Part shown: piece by piece, positions 7,691 through 16,802 of the stretch
How the letters are laid out: each line of letters opens with the position of its first letter
How positions within the stretch are numbered: position 1 is the stretch's first letter
Assembly (NCBI GenBank): GCA_049325575.1
Contig: JBMOLK010000299.1
Coordinates: forward strand, 1-37,600
DNA from: JBMOLK01 sp049325575
Lineage (GTDB): Bacteria; Bacillota; Clostridia; Acetivibrionales; Acetivibrionaceae
Reading direction: 5' to 3'
DNA length: 37,600 nucleotides
Translations under genes and position numbers: made by a program
Notes under the pieces: model-generated
Seen by the model: only the letters and a program-made list of their open reading frames with translations
Database searches by the model: none
Told to the model about the DNA's origin: nothing

Positions 7691-9454
7691 ATGAAGAAGA
7701 GAATGGAAATAATCAGGCAGTGGTTTTACAATAAAAAATTAAAAGACAAAATAAGATTTTTATTTTTAATTCTTGTAATGACGTATATTGTTACACTCTA
7801 TTTTATCTATAATTTTTTAGTTAAAAAAAATATGATGGATTATGTATTGGAGAGTAATTACAATACCATGGTTTCTATTGGAAATAACCTTAATGTTGAA
7901 TTTGAAGCAGTAAGCAACATGAGCCAGCTTATTATGACCAATAGTAACGTAATAGAGTACTTGAAAGACAGGGGATATGGAAAATCCAGGATATCTCATA
8001 ATGCAATAATGGCTATGTATGATATAAGCAATACATTTAACTATGTGTCTTCCATATACATTTTTAAGGATTATAAAGAGTACATTAATATATCAAGACA
8101 GGTTACAAATGTTGATATCAATCTTGTTTATAATCCCTTGTGGAGGAAGGAAATACTGCAAAAGCGCGGTTCCTATGTTATCAGGGTTAATGGAGACGGA
8201 GCATTTCAAAGGAAATCAGGGGATACAGTAATATCTGTTATAAGACTGATTAATGATTTGGATACTCAAACACCAATTGGTATTATTGCTGTTAACTTAA
8301 ATGTTGATATGCTTAAAAATTCATTTAAAGATATGACAAGTGATGACAGGCATTTTTGCTACTATAAAGACAATAAGAATATTCTAGACCAGCATGAAGC
8401 ATTTGAAGAATTTCAAAAGATGGACTTTGGCAAAAAAGAATTTGAGCAAAACATTAAGCAAGGATTCGGTGTTACAAGAGTGTTATCTTACTATCATATT
8501 CCTGATACCCCTTTTGTTTTAGGGGAAGTTGAAAGTGTATCCTTTTTTAGATATATCTCGGTTCAGGCAATTGTCATTATAGTTGTTATAATTGTTTTGT
8601 CCATCTTATGCCTTGGCATTACCGGGATTTTTATATCCGTGTTTATTGCAAAGCCAATTGAGAGACTTATGCAATTCATGGATATTGAAAAATTGGGCTT
8701 TGGTAAAAATGAAATAAAAAACAAATTTCTATTAAAAAGTAAAGAAAGGGAAATGAAAATAAAAAACAGTCGTCTTATCGAAATCAACCAGATCATTAAT
8801 GAATTGCTGGATAAAGAAAAGACAATGCGCAAGGCTGAACTGGAGGTGCTGCAGGAGCAAATAAATCCGCATTTTCTTTATAATACATTAGGTACCATAG
8901 CGGATCTTGCACTTGAAATCTCCGCAGATGAAATATATGATGCTGTTGAAACATTAGGTAATTTTTATAGAAGATTTTTAAGTAAAGGAAGCAAGGAAAT
9001 CACTTTACGGGAAGAGATCGCAATTGTAAAGGATTACTTAAAACTTCAAAAATTAAGGTACCAGGAAGTGTTTGAGGACGAATATGAACTACAGGAAGAC
9101 CTCCTTGATATTAAAATACCCAAATTAATTCTCCAGCCTTTAGTAGAAAATAGTCTATACCATGGTGTAAGGCTAAAAGGAGAAAAGGGAATTATAAAAA
9201 TATCCGTTTATGAAGAATATGAGAAACTGCATATTGTTGTATATGACACGGGAGTAGGCATGACCTCGGAACAAATGAATTCAATAATGAATGATAATAA
9301 TAAAAAAAGCTTCGGCTTTAAAGGTACAATAGAGAGAATAAGATATTATTATGATGCAGAGGATGTCTTTGAAATCAAAAGTGAAGAAGGGGAATATTGT
9401 CTGGTGGATATTAAGATCCCATTACAGGGGGGACTGGGTAGATGTATAGGGTAA
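7691..9454 (+). CDS. YesM-type sensor histidine kinase
   Basis: A 587-residue sensor with a first membrane segment at about 22-43, an extracytoplasmic sensing region of about 240 residues, a second membrane segment at about 291-319, then HAMP and coiled coil. The histidine kinase domain is of the LytS/YesM family: EQINPHFLYNTL with phospho-acceptor His394. The ATPase domain has an N-box LVENSLYHG (Asn486) and a G1 box DTGVGM (519-524). It overlaps the response regulator gene by 13 bp, indicating a coupled pair. Such pairs next to ABC sugar importers usually sense extracellular oligosaccharide, sometimes through the binding lipoprotein. The ribosome binding site is weak at this ATG; a better AAGGGG lies further upstream at 7665-7670. 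Confidence 0.92.
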   Translation: MKKRMEIIRQWFYNKKLKDKIRFLFLILVMTYIVTLYFIYNFLVKKNMMDYVLESNYNTMVSIGNNLNVEFEAVSNMSQLIMTNSNVIEYLKDRGYGKSRISHNAIMAMYDISNTFNYVSSIYIFKDYKEYINISRQVTNVDINLVYNPLWRKEILQKRGSYVIRVNGDGAFQRKSGDTVISVIRLINDLDTQTPIGIIAVNLNVDMLKNSFKDMTSDDRHFCYYKDNKNILDQHEAFEEFQKMDFGKKEFEQNIKQGFGVTRVLSYYHIPDTPFVLGEVESVSFFRYISVQAIVIIVVIIVLSILCLGITGIFISVFIAKPIERLMQFMDIEKLGFGKNEIKNKFLLKSKEREMKIKNSRLIEINQIINELLDKEKTMRKAELEVLQEQINPHFLYNTLGTIADLALEISADEIYDAVETLGNFYRRFLSKGSKEITLREEIAIVKDYLKLQKLRYQEVFEDEYELQEDLLDIKIPKLILQPLVENSLYHGVRLKGEKGIIKISVYEEYEKLHIVVYDTGVGMTSEQMNSIMNDNNKKSFGFKGTIERIRYYYDAEDVFEIKSEEGEYCLVDIKIPLQGGLGRCIG

Positions 9455-10179
9455 TGATTATTGATGATGAAAAACCTATTAGAAATCTTATGAAAAATAT
9501 TTTAAAGAGGGAAGATTTGAGGATTGAAGTAGTAGGAGAAGCAGAAAGCGGTATTGAAGCTATCAATATCATGGACGAAGTACTGCCCGATATTGCGTTT
9601 GTAGATATTAAAATGCCTTTTATGGATGGGATTGAATTTTCAAAGCTGGCGGCTAGCCGTTATCCCGATTTGAAGATTATTATACTAACTGCTTTTGGCG
9701 ATTTTGAATATGCAAGACAGTGTATTGGAATCGGTGTATGTGAGTATTTATTAAAACCTATTGTACGGACAGATATAAGAGAAGTATTGTTAAAGATTAT
9801 AAGGGAACTGGATAAAAAGAAGAAAAAGGTAGAGATAGAAGAACCAATTGTGCACAAGAAAGATACCGTTTATAAAATTAAGTCATATATAAAAGAAAAC
9901 TATATAAAGCCGGATCTGGATTTAACATTTATTGCAGGAATCTTTGGATTTAATGCCAGTTATTTAAGCAGACTTTTTAAAGCGGAGACGGGAGTTAATC
10001 TTATTGATTATCTTACAGAATGCAGGATGGAAAAAGCTATGGATTATGCAAAAAAGGGAACCTTAATGTATGTAACTGCTAAAATGGTAGGTATTCCGGA
10101 TCCTAACTATTTTGGCAAGTGTTTTAAGAAATATACCGATCAAAATTATTCGGAGTTTACGAAGAAATATAAAAAATAA
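9442..10179 (+). CDS. YesN-type response regulator with AraC DNA-binding domain
   Basis: A 245-residue transcription regulator. The receiver domain (about 1-120) shows the acidic pocket IIDDE, phospho-acceptor Asp55 in FVDIKMP and Lys105 in LLKPI. An AraC/XylS double helix-turn-helix covers about 145-245 (ASYLSRLFKAETG; MVGIPDPNYFGKCFKK). Many YesN-type regulators are longer; this one has almost no linker. GGGGGGA at 9427-9433 sits 8 nt before the ATG. It probably activates the transporter promoter on a signal from the partner kinase; the target is inferred from gene order. Confidence 0.92.
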   Translation: MYRVMIIDDEKPIRNLMKNILKREDLRIEVVGEAESGIEAINIMDEVLPDIAFVDIKMPFMDGIEFSKLAASRYPDLKIIILTAFGDFEYARQCIGIGVCEYLLKPIVRTDIREVLLKIIRELDKKKKKVEIEEPIVHKKDTVYKIKSYIKENYIKPDLDLTFIAGIFGFNASYLSRLFKAETGVNLIDYLTECRMEKAMDYAKKGTLMYVTAKMVGIPDPNYFGKCFKKYTDQNYSEFTKKYKK

Positions 10180-10226
10180 GGTATAAAAGACTTTATATTA
10201 AATTATAAGAAGTTAATAGAAATTAT

Positions 10227-10233
10227 GGGGGGA
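10227..10233 (+). promoter_or_regulatory. ribosome binding site that decides a TTG start for xylB
   Basis: GGGGGGA at 10227-10233 overlaps the in-frame ATG at 10225, so that ATG cannot use it. It lies 6 nt before the TTG at 10240, from which the protein starts MSFLLGVDIGTSG, the normal N-terminus of a FGGY kinase. Confidence 0.75.
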
Positions 10234-10239
10234 TTTAGC

Positions 10240-11766
10240 TTGTCGTTTTTATTAGGAGTAGATATAGGTACATCAGGTACAAAGACGGTTTTATATGACG
10301 AATTGGGGAATACCATAGCAAGCAGCGTGGATGAATACCCAATGTATCAGCCTTTTATAGGATGGGCGGAACAGGAGCCGGAAGATTGGTGGGGGGCAGC
10401 CTGTAAAACAATTAAAGATGTCATTTCAAAAAGCGGAATTGACCCATCCGGGATTAAGGGAATAGGTCTGTCAGGTCAAATGCATGGAGCTGTTCTCCTT
10501 GATAAAGATCATAAAGTGCTAAGAAAAGCAATTATATGGTGCGATCAGAGAAGCTTCGTTGAATGTGACCAGATTACTTCAATTATAGGGAAGGAAAGAC
10601 TCATAGAGATAACTGCCAATCCTGCACTAACCGGATTTACGGCATCAAAGATTATGTGGGTTAAAAACAATGAACCGCAAGTTTTTGAAAAGGTTTATAA
10701 AATACTTCTTCCTAAAGATTACATAAGATACCGGTTAACAGGAGAATTTGCTACAGAGGTTTCGGATGCAAGCGGAATGCAGCTTATGGATATACCGGGG
10801 AGGAAGTGGAGCGACGAAGTCTTAAGCAAGCTTGGACTTCATCAAAGTATGCTGGGAAAGCTTTATGAATCTCAAGAGGTTAGCGGAAGAGTGAATAAGC
10901 TGGCTTCTTCATTGACCGGGCTTAAGGAAGGGACTCCTGTGGTAGGCGGAGCAGGTGACCAGGCAGCAGGAGCTGTTGGAAACGGAATTGTAAGACCCGG
11001 AGTTGTATCTTCAACTATAGGAACCTCTGGTGTAGTGTTTGCATTCTCCCAAAATGTCACCATTGACCCAAAAGGCAGGGTTCATACTTTTTGTCATGCA
11101 GTACCCAATACTTGGCATATTATGGGAGTCACACAGGCTGCTGGCCTTTCCCTTAAGTGGTTTCGCGATAATTTTTGCATTGAAGAAAAAAGATGTGCAG
11201 AACTAATGAAAATAGATCCATACGTTTTAATGGATAAGGAAGCTGAAAAAGTGAATCCGGGCTGCAGTGGTCTTATTTATTTGCCTTATCTGATGGGAGA
11301 AAGAACGCCTCATCTTGACCCAAATGCAAAAGGAGTATTATTCGGACTAACGGCAAAACATGAAAAACAGGACATCTTAAGGGCAGTAATGGAAGGTGTG
11401 GTATATAGCCTTAAAGATTGCCTTGAAATTATAAAGGAAATGGGAGTCAGTGTTTTAGAAGTAAGAGCTTCCGGCGGCGGTGGAAAGAGTGAACTGTGGA
11501 GAAAAATGCAGGCTGACATATTCGGGACTGATATTACCACCGTAAAGTCAAGTGAAGGGGCGGCACTTGGAGCAGCACTTCTGGCAGGGGTGGGAGCAGG
11601 TATATACAGTAATATCAATGAAGCATGTGACAGGGTGGTAAAGGTAAATACAAGGCAGGAAGCGGATCTGGAACAAAATTTGAAGTACCTGAAGTTTTAC
11701 GGTATTTACAAACGCATATACGACTCTTTGAAAAAGGATTTTGCAGATCTTTCGGCTATATTGTAA
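10240..11766 (+). CDS. xylB: xylulokinase
   Basis: A 508-residue FGGY-family sugar kinase that phosphorylates D-xylulose to xylulose 5-phosphate with ATP in the cytoplasm. The N-terminal phosphate-binding motif LGVDIGTSGTK is at 5-15. The xylulokinase signature SGQMHGAV is at 78-85. The catalytic Asp240 is in GGAGDQAAGAVG, and a C-terminal ATP-binding segment has SGGGGKSELWRKMQADIF. Length is normal for XylB. The preferred start is the TTG at 10240; an in-frame ATG at 10225 would add five residues but overlaps the ribosome binding site. It lies between the two-component system and the ROK repressor and completes the route xylose, xylulose, xylulose 5-phosphate together with xylA at 13035. Confidence 0.93.
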   Translation: MSFLLGVDIGTSGTKTVLYDELGNTIASSVDEYPMYQPFIGWAEQEPEDWWGAACKTIKDVISKSGIDPSGIKGIGLSGQMHGAVLLDKDHKVLRKAIIWCDQRSFVECDQITSIIGKERLIEITANPALTGFTASKIMWVKNNEPQVFEKVYKILLPKDYIRYRLTGEFATEVSDASGMQLMDIPGRKWSDEVLSKLGLHQSMLGKLYESQEVSGRVNKLASSLTGLKEGTPVVGGAGDQAAGAVGNGIVRPGVVSSTIGTSGVVFAFSQNVTIDPKGRVHTFCHAVPNTWHIMGVTQAAGLSLKWFRDNFCIEEKRCAELMKIDPYVLMDKEAEKVNPGCSGLIYLPYLMGERTPHLDPNAKGVLFGLTAKHEKQDILRAVMEGVVYSLKDCLEIIKEMGVSVLEVRASGGGGKSELWRKMQADIFGTDITTVKSSEGAALGAALLAGVGAGIYSNINEACDRVVKVNTRQEADLEQNLKYLKFYGIYKRIYDSLKKDFADLSAIL

Positions 11767-11793
11767 AGTTTTTTACAAAATAAAGGAGTCATT

Positions 11794-12996
11794 ATGAGAA
11801 GTAATACAGCTTGTAATAACAAATTTTTAAAAGAGTTCAATCAAACATCCATTCTGGAAATGGTAAGGGTTCATAAGGCAATTTCCAGGGCTAAGCTATC
11901 AAGGCTCACGGGGTTGACACCAACATCAATTAGTGGAATAGTATCAGAGCTCCTTAAAATGGGGTATATTTCTGAAAGGGGTATCGGTGAATCAAAAGGT
12001 GGCAGAAAACCCAAGTTGGTTGAACTTAAACCGGATTCTTTGTACGCCGTAGGAGTAGACATCGATGTAAATTATATAAGCATTATTCTAATGGACTCTA
12101 CCAGCCGGATTATTGAAGAAAAAAGGTTAATGACACCAAAAACTATGGTTTTTGAAAAAGTGATGGATGTCATACGAATTGAGATAAACAAGATAGTAGA
12201 AGAGCGCTCCATATCAGTTGAAAGACTTCTGGGAATTGGGATGTCAGTTCCCGGCATTGTTGACCCCGGGAGCTGTAAAGTAGTTCTTGCACCGGACCTT
12301 GGGTGGGAGAATGTTAGTGTCAAAGATCAATTCCCGGATTTTAAGGGTATTAAAGTATATGTGGAAAATGAAGCTATGGCATCTGCCATAAGTGAAAATT
12401 GGATGGGCTGCTGCCAGGGAACAAGTGATTTTATATGTATTAATATAAAATCAGGACTGTATTCAGGCATATTTATAGATGGCAGGCCATATCGAGGGGC
12501 TGGCGGCAAATCCGGGGAAATAGGTCACATAGTTGTTGATGAACACGGGCCAAGATGCGTATGCGGAAATTATGGGTGCCTCATAACAAAAGCTTCAACC
12601 AAACCTATGGTTGAACAGGCAAAAAAACTCGTAAGGCAGGGTATTGTATCAAAACTTAATGAAATAGAAGATATCGAGGAGATATCTGTTGAATTCATTG
12701 TAGAGTGTGCAAGGGACGGAGATGAGGCAGCAAGGCATATTTTGCTTGAATCTGCCAGATTTTTTGGAATAGCAATATCAAATATCGTTAATATTCTAAA
12801 CCCTCAAAAAATAGTATTAGGAAAAGAGTTTCTAAAATATTCGGATATTGTCCTGGATTATATAAAAGAGATTGTAATGATCAGGGCACGGAAACAACCT
12901 GCTCAAGATGTTGAAATAACTGTGTCCGGTTTGGGGGAAAGAGCTTCGGTGCTTGGCGCGGCTATCATACCATTAAAAGTTTTCTTTGGCAAATAA
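11794..12996 (+). CDS. xylR: ROK-family transcriptional repressor, XylR-like
   Basis: A 400-residue protein with an N-terminal winged helix-turn-helix at about 28-62 (SRAKLSRLTGLTPTSISGIVSELLKMG). A ROK sugar-binding domain follows, beginning YAVGVDIDVNY at about 84. The ROK zinc site is complete: His245 plus the CVCGNYGC cysteines 255, 257 and 262. The catalytic motif of sugar-kinase ROKs is degraded (INIKSGLYSGIF), as is usual for repressors. XylR proteins of Firmicutes bind xylose and release operators of xyl genes. The location between xylB and xylA fits that role. A candidate operator is the dyad at 2250-2267. It has an AGGAG ribosome binding site before the ATG. Confidence 0.88.
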   Translation: MRSNTACNNKFLKEFNQTSILEMVRVHKAISRAKLSRLTGLTPTSISGIVSELLKMGYISERGIGESKGGRKPKLVELKPDSLYAVGVDIDVNYISIILMDSTSRIIEEKRLMTPKTMVFEKVMDVIRIEINKIVEERSISVERLLGIGMSVPGIVDPGSCKVVLAPDLGWENVSVKDQFPDFKGIKVYVENEAMASAISENWMGCCQGTSDFICINIKSGLYSGIFIDGRPYRGAGGKSGEIGHIVVDEHGPRCVCGNYGCLITKASTKPMVEQAKKLVRQGIVSKLNEIEDIEEISVEFIVECARDGDEAARHILLESARFFGIAISNIVNILNPQKIVLGKEFLKYSDIVLDYIKEIVMIRARKQPAQDVEITVSGLGERASVLGAAIIPLKVFFGK

Positions 12997-13034
12997 GTAA
13001 GTTTTATACTAATAAAAAATAAGGGGGCAAATAC

Positions 13035-14354
13035 ATGGCAGAATATTTTAATAATGTGGCCAAAATCAAATATGAAGGAAAGGACTCTGACAATCCTCTA
13101 GCATTTAAGTACTATAATCCTGATGAAGTTATTGACGGCAAAACAATGAAGGAACACCTAAGGTTTGCTGTTGCATATTGGCATACATACCAGGGAACAG
13201 GTTCAGACCCGTTTGGACCAGGTACAGCTATAAGACCATGGGATAACATATCAGACCCCATAGAAATTGCAAAGGCTAAAGTTGCTGCAAACTTTGAACT
13301 ATGTGAAAAGCTGGACGTACCATTTTTTTGTTTTCATGACAGGGATATTGCACCTGAGGCATCAACACTTAGAGAAACCAATAAAAGACTTGATGAGATC
13401 GTTGCACTTATAAAAGAATATATGAAAACCAGCAGTGTGAAACTTTTGTGGGGTACAACAAATGCTTTTAGCAACCCAAGATTTGTCCATGGTGCCTCCA
13501 CATCTCCAAATGCAGATGTATTTGCATATGCAGCAGCACAGGTTAAAAAGGCTATGGAAATTACCCATGAGCTTGGAGGACAGAACTATGTATTCTGGGG
13601 CGGCAGAGAAGGCTATGAAACCCTGCTCAACACTGACATGAAGCTGGAGCTTGACAATATGGGAAGGTTCCTTGGGATGGCAGTAGATTATGCAAAAGAG
13701 ATAGGTTTTAAAGGACAATTCTTAATTGAACCCAAGCCAAAAGAACCTACAAAACACCAGTATGATTTTGATACAGCCACTGTTATAGGCTTTTTAAGGA
13801 CTTATGGTCTTATAGATCACTTCAAAATGAATATTGAAGCAAATCACGCTACCCTTGCAGCACATACCTTCCAGCACGAACTTAGGGTTGCAAGAATAAA
13901 CGGAGTATTAGGAAGCATTGATGCAAACCAGGGTGACCTGCTTTTGGGATGGGATACCGATCAATTCCCCACAAATATTTACGATGCCGCACTTGCTATG
14001 TATGAGGTACTTAAAGCCGGCGGATTTACAACCGGAGGACTCAATTTTGATTCTAAAGTAAGAAGAGGTTCTTTTGAGCCGGTTGACCTGTTCCATGCGC
14101 ATATTGCAGGTATGGATGCATTTGCAAAAGGGCTTAAGATCGCATATAAGATGGTTTCTGAAGCTAAGTTTGATAAGTTTATTGAAGAAAGATACATAAG
14201 CTATAAGAGCGGTATTGGAAGTGATATTGTAAGTGGAAAAGCAGGTTTTAAAGAGCTTGAAACATATGCCCTTGAGCTTGATGGCATTAAGAATGTATCG
14301 GGACGACAGGAAGTTCTTGAAAGTATGCTGAACAAATATATTCTAGAGAGTTAA
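13035..14354 (+). CDS. xylA: xylose isomerase (class II)
   Basis: A 439-residue TIM-barrel enzyme interconverting D-xylose and D-xylulose, with divalent metals. The catalytic pair His101 and Asp104 lies in FCFHDRDIAPE. Metal-site segments FLIEPKPKEPTKHQYDFD, EANHATLAAHTFQHEL and DANQGDLLLGWDTDQFP are all present. The usual class II motif is NHATLAGHTF; here Gly is Ala, a mild change. Length and start are normal for the class II group that includes clostridial enzymes. AAGGGGG at 13021-13027 is 7 nt before the ATG. Gene order xylB-xylR-xylA within the transporter operon supports direct use of xylose released by the GH3 enzyme. Confidence 0.96.
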   Translation: MAEYFNNVAKIKYEGKDSDNPLAFKYYNPDEVIDGKTMKEHLRFAVAYWHTYQGTGSDPFGPGTAIRPWDNISDPIEIAKAKVAANFELCEKLDVPFFCFHDRDIAPEASTLRETNKRLDEIVALIKEYMKTSSVKLLWGTTNAFSNPRFVHGASTSPNADVFAYAAAQVKKAMEITHELGGQNYVFWGGREGYETLLNTDMKLELDNMGRFLGMAVDYAKEIGFKGQFLIEPKPKEPTKHQYDFDTATVIGFLRTYGLIDHFKMNIEANHATLAAHTFQHELRVARINGVLGSIDANQGDLLLGWDTDQFPTNIYDAALAMYEVLKAGGFTTGGLNFDSKVRRGSFEPVDLFHAHIAGMDAFAKGLKIAYKMVSEAKFDKFIEERYISYKSGIGSDIVSGKAGFKELETYALELDGIKNVSGRQEVLESMLNKYILES

Positions 14355-14398
14355 AATATATACATGCAGCGCTGGGTTATTCATGGGGGAAATATTCT

Positions 14399-15454
14399 AT
14401 GAGTATTTTAAAAGAAAAGTTTATTGATGGTTATGACTATAATGATATAGAAATCTTTATCCTGTCAAATAGTAATGGAATGACAGCTAAAATTACCAAT
14501 TTCGGGGGAATAGTGACTTCACTGCTTGTACCCGATAGAAATGGTAAATGTGAGGATGTGGTGCTAGGATACGATAGACTTTATAATTATTTTGAAAATA
14601 GTCCGTATTTCGGCGCTATTATAGGAAGATATGCAAATAGAATTGAAAACTCAAAATTTGAAATTATGGGTGTGGAGTATAATTTGGAAAATAATGAAGG
14701 AAAAAATCATTTGCATGGAGGCAATCACGGATTCCATAAAGTAATTTGGGAGGCTGAACCTGTAGTCATAGATAATAGAGAGTGCCTTAAGCTTACATAT
14801 TTAAGCAAAGACGGTGAGGGAAATTATCCTGGCAACCTTAAGACTACTGTAACCTATTCTCTGGATGATGACAATTCTTTAAGGATTGATTATTTTGCAG
14901 TTTCAGACAAAGACACTGTTATAAACCTCACCAATCATGCATACTTTAATCTTTCAGGCCATGGGTCAGGTGAAATATTAAATCATCAGATAAAGATTTA
15001 TTCCGATAGATTTACACCAATAAGTGAAGAGTTTATACCTACAGGAGAAATCTGTGAGGTAGCTGGAACCCATATGGACTTTACTTCAATGAAACCTATG
15101 GGCACCGGATTATTAAGTGATGACATTCAGATTAGAAGAGGCAATGGATTTGACCATAATTGGGTGCTGAACGTTTCAGGAGAAGCCCCGGAGAAGGCTG
15201 CTGAAGTATATGATCCGGAAAGCGGAAGGTTTATGGAGGTCTATACAACAAAACCCGGGCTTCAATTTTATTCAGGAAACAATCTGGGTAATCATAAAGC
15301 AGGTAAAGATAAGGTACAGTATAAAAAATGGGGCGGATTCTGCCTTGAAACTCAATACTTCCCAAACTCATTAAAACACAAGCATTTTCCGTCACCTATA
15401 TTTGGTGCAGGTAAGGAGTATAAGCATACTACTATTTATAGGTTTATGTCATAA
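14399..15454 (+). CDS. galM: aldose 1-epimerase (mutarotase)
   Basis: A 351-residue GalM-family enzyme that interconverts alpha and beta anomers of free aldoses. Family hallmarks: FGGIVTSLLVPDRNG near the N-terminus, GRYANRI, the active-site NHLHGG histidine, TNHAYFNLSG, and the catalytic Glu in GGFCLETQYFPNS near the end. There is no signal peptide, so it is cytoplasmic. It is the last gene of the operon, where it would supply the alpha anomer of xylose preferred by xylose isomerase after GH3 release of the beta anomer. The ribosome binding site is GGGGGA with 9-10 nt spacing. Confidence 0.93.
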   Translation: MSILKEKFIDGYDYNDIEIFILSNSNGMTAKITNFGGIVTSLLVPDRNGKCEDVVLGYDRLYNYFENSPYFGAIIGRYANRIENSKFEIMGVEYNLENNEGKNHLHGGNHGFHKVIWEAEPVVIDNRECLKLTYLSKDGEGNYPGNLKTTVTYSLDDDNSLRIDYFAVSDKDTVINLTNHAYFNLSGHGSGEILNHQIKIYSDRFTPISEEFIPTGEICEVAGTHMDFTSMKPMGTGLLSDDIQIRRGNGFDHNWVLNVSGEAPEKAAEVYDPESGRFMEVYTTKPGLQFYSGNNLGNHKAGKDKVQYKKWGGFCLETQYFPNSLKHKHFPSPIFGAGKEYKHTTIYRFMS

Positions 15455-15462
15455 TAGTGTTA

Positions 15463-15497
15463 CCTCGTAAGAGAATTGATCTCAAGTGTATACGAGG
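15463..15497 (+). other. hairpin preceding the operon terminator
   Basis: CCTCGTA (15463-15469) pairs with TACGAGG (15491-15497), and an inner GAGA/TCTC pair (15471-15474 with 15480-15483) closes a 5-nt loop. It has no T-tract and lies 18 nt before the terminator. It may protect the message 3' end. Confidence 0.5.
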
Positions 15498-15515
15498 CTT
15501 AGAAGCTAAAGATTT

Positions 15516-15580
15516 GGGACCTTCCTCTGCAAGCCTATACTCAATGGTTTGTAGAGGAAGGTCCCTTAGCATTTCTTTTC
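15516..15580 (+). terminator. strong rho-independent terminator of the xylose operon
   Basis: The left arm 15516-15535 pairs over 20 bp with 15546-15565. Thirteen pairs, GGGACCTTCCTCT with its complement, are perfect, followed by seven including two G-U pairs. The loop is 10 nt, and the T-rich tail TTAGCATTTCTTTT follows. Outer GCTAA/TTAGC may extend the stem past a bulge. Confidence 0.9.
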
Positions 15581-15670
15581 GGTGACTATAATATATAACT
15601 ATTTTGCATACCGTTTCAGGTTTCCATTGCTATTTTTACTGTCTGAAAGCTCCTAATTCTTATTGCTGCA

Positions 15671-16438
15671 ATGGTTGTATATTATTTTCTGTTTGCTAAA
15701 GAGGTACAGGTAATATGGGAGAGTAGAAAATTGCTTTCAAAAGTAATACTTATATCTACCCTTATTATAGGTTATTTGACAGTATCACAGATTATAACAG
15801 CCTCGATTTCGAAGGCAGTAGACAGAGAGGTTTCAAAGTTTCCTGTCGGATTTAACCTGTATGTTGGTTTGAATCGTGAATCCGGTGGAGTGTGGAACGA
15901 AAAAGATTCCCAAATGATGAGTAAATTAATAGAGACACCTGGAATTAAGCCGCAAGAAGTACATAATGAGTTTATAAAGCTTTCTTTCGACAGATTTAAG
16001 TCTAAAACCTTAAGAGACAATATAGCTTTGATTATTAAAAAAAATAGTACTATGTGGCTGGTTGATTACGATATTATACACTATGTGAAGGCTGGATTGG
16101 ATTATAATAAACTGTCCTTGTTGGATTTTGCAAAATACGAAAATCTGTTGGTTAAGGCCTGTAATCTATATTATTACATTATAATCCTTTTATGTTTGGC
16201 TGGCACTGCTATCAATATGTGGGGTATTATAGACAACAGAATCATGTTTTTTATATTGGTTATATTGGGAATAGTATTTCTACACTTTTTTATAGAAGTA
16301 GCCGGCAGATACCACTTCCCTGTAATGTCACTATTGGCGTTGTTGGTAAGTTATTATATGACTAATAGTCATGCTCAATATTTTTACCTTAATAAAAACC
16401 GTTTATCAGTCATAAACGAAAGGGGACTCAAAGTATAA
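15671..16438 (+). pseudogene. truncated C-terminal remnant of a GT-C type membrane glycosyltransferase
   Basis: This 255-codon frame encodes a membrane protein with segments at about 24-45, 166-186 and 190-210 and a last one after GRYHFP (about 212-230). The motif YVGLNRESGGVWNEKD and the ending FFIEVAGRYHFPVMSLLALL are typical of the C-terminal half of PMT/ArnT-like (GT39/GT83-type) lipid-linked sugar transferases, normally 450-650 residues. The catalytic N-terminal half is missing. There is no ribosome binding site at ATG 15671. The same frame upstream remains hydrophobic back to a TGA at 15644-15646 (KLLILIAAMVVYYF), with a further open piece before that, ending at a TAA at 15596. This fits a gene broken by deletion and a stop. 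If translated, it would lack the catalytic part. Confidence 0.6.
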
Positions 16439-16469
16439 TAGTATCCTCAAGAAATTCATTAGTTTATTG

Positions 16470-16558
16470 TATTTACGTAAATAATATGATATTATTAAGT
16501 TAAAATGGTTAATAAACAAGTGTTTCTTATTTTTACAATACTTATACTATTTTAACTT
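16470..16558. promoter_or_regulatory. cluster of AT-rich palindromes upstream of the GH5 gene
   Basis: Three dyads lie in the 16439-16802 interval. The palindrome TATTTACGTAAATA is at 16470-16483. AATAATAT-G-ATATTATT is at 16480-16496. AAGTTAAAAT (16497-16506) has an exact inverted copy at 16549-16558. They could be regulator sites or secondary structure controlling the cellulase. The rest of this interval shows no gene, and no good promoter could be assigned because part of it is an assembly gap. Confidence 0.4.
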
Positions 16559-16663
16559 GTTAAACAAACCAATAATTCATGGAGGTGACCGGTTAAGCTT
16601 ATATAAAAGATAAATGTGTTTTGCAGTACGTCTATCTATGTATTTATTCGAATGAACATACTA

Positions 16664-16673
16664 NNNNNNNNNN
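16664..16673. other. assembly gap (10 N)
   Basis: Ten consecutive N lie 130 bases before the GH5 start codon. Distance and continuity across this point are not assured, so sequence of unknown length may be missing between the GT-C remnant and the cellulase gene. Confidence 1.
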
Positions 16674-16802
16674 TTGATTTATTCCAATCGCCTATCAAAG
16701 TTCTTAGTTCTAATCATAACATCATTCCCATAAAGAGAAATATTATTTCTATATTTTTATTTCAATTTTAATTTTAAACAGTTGATTTGGGAGGAAAAGG
16801 AA

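Noticed and set aside
15455..15580. T-box or other riboswitch, suggested by tandem hairpins before a terminator
   Set aside because: No T-box sequence or other known aptamer motif is recognisable, and it lies after galM with no intact gene downstream.
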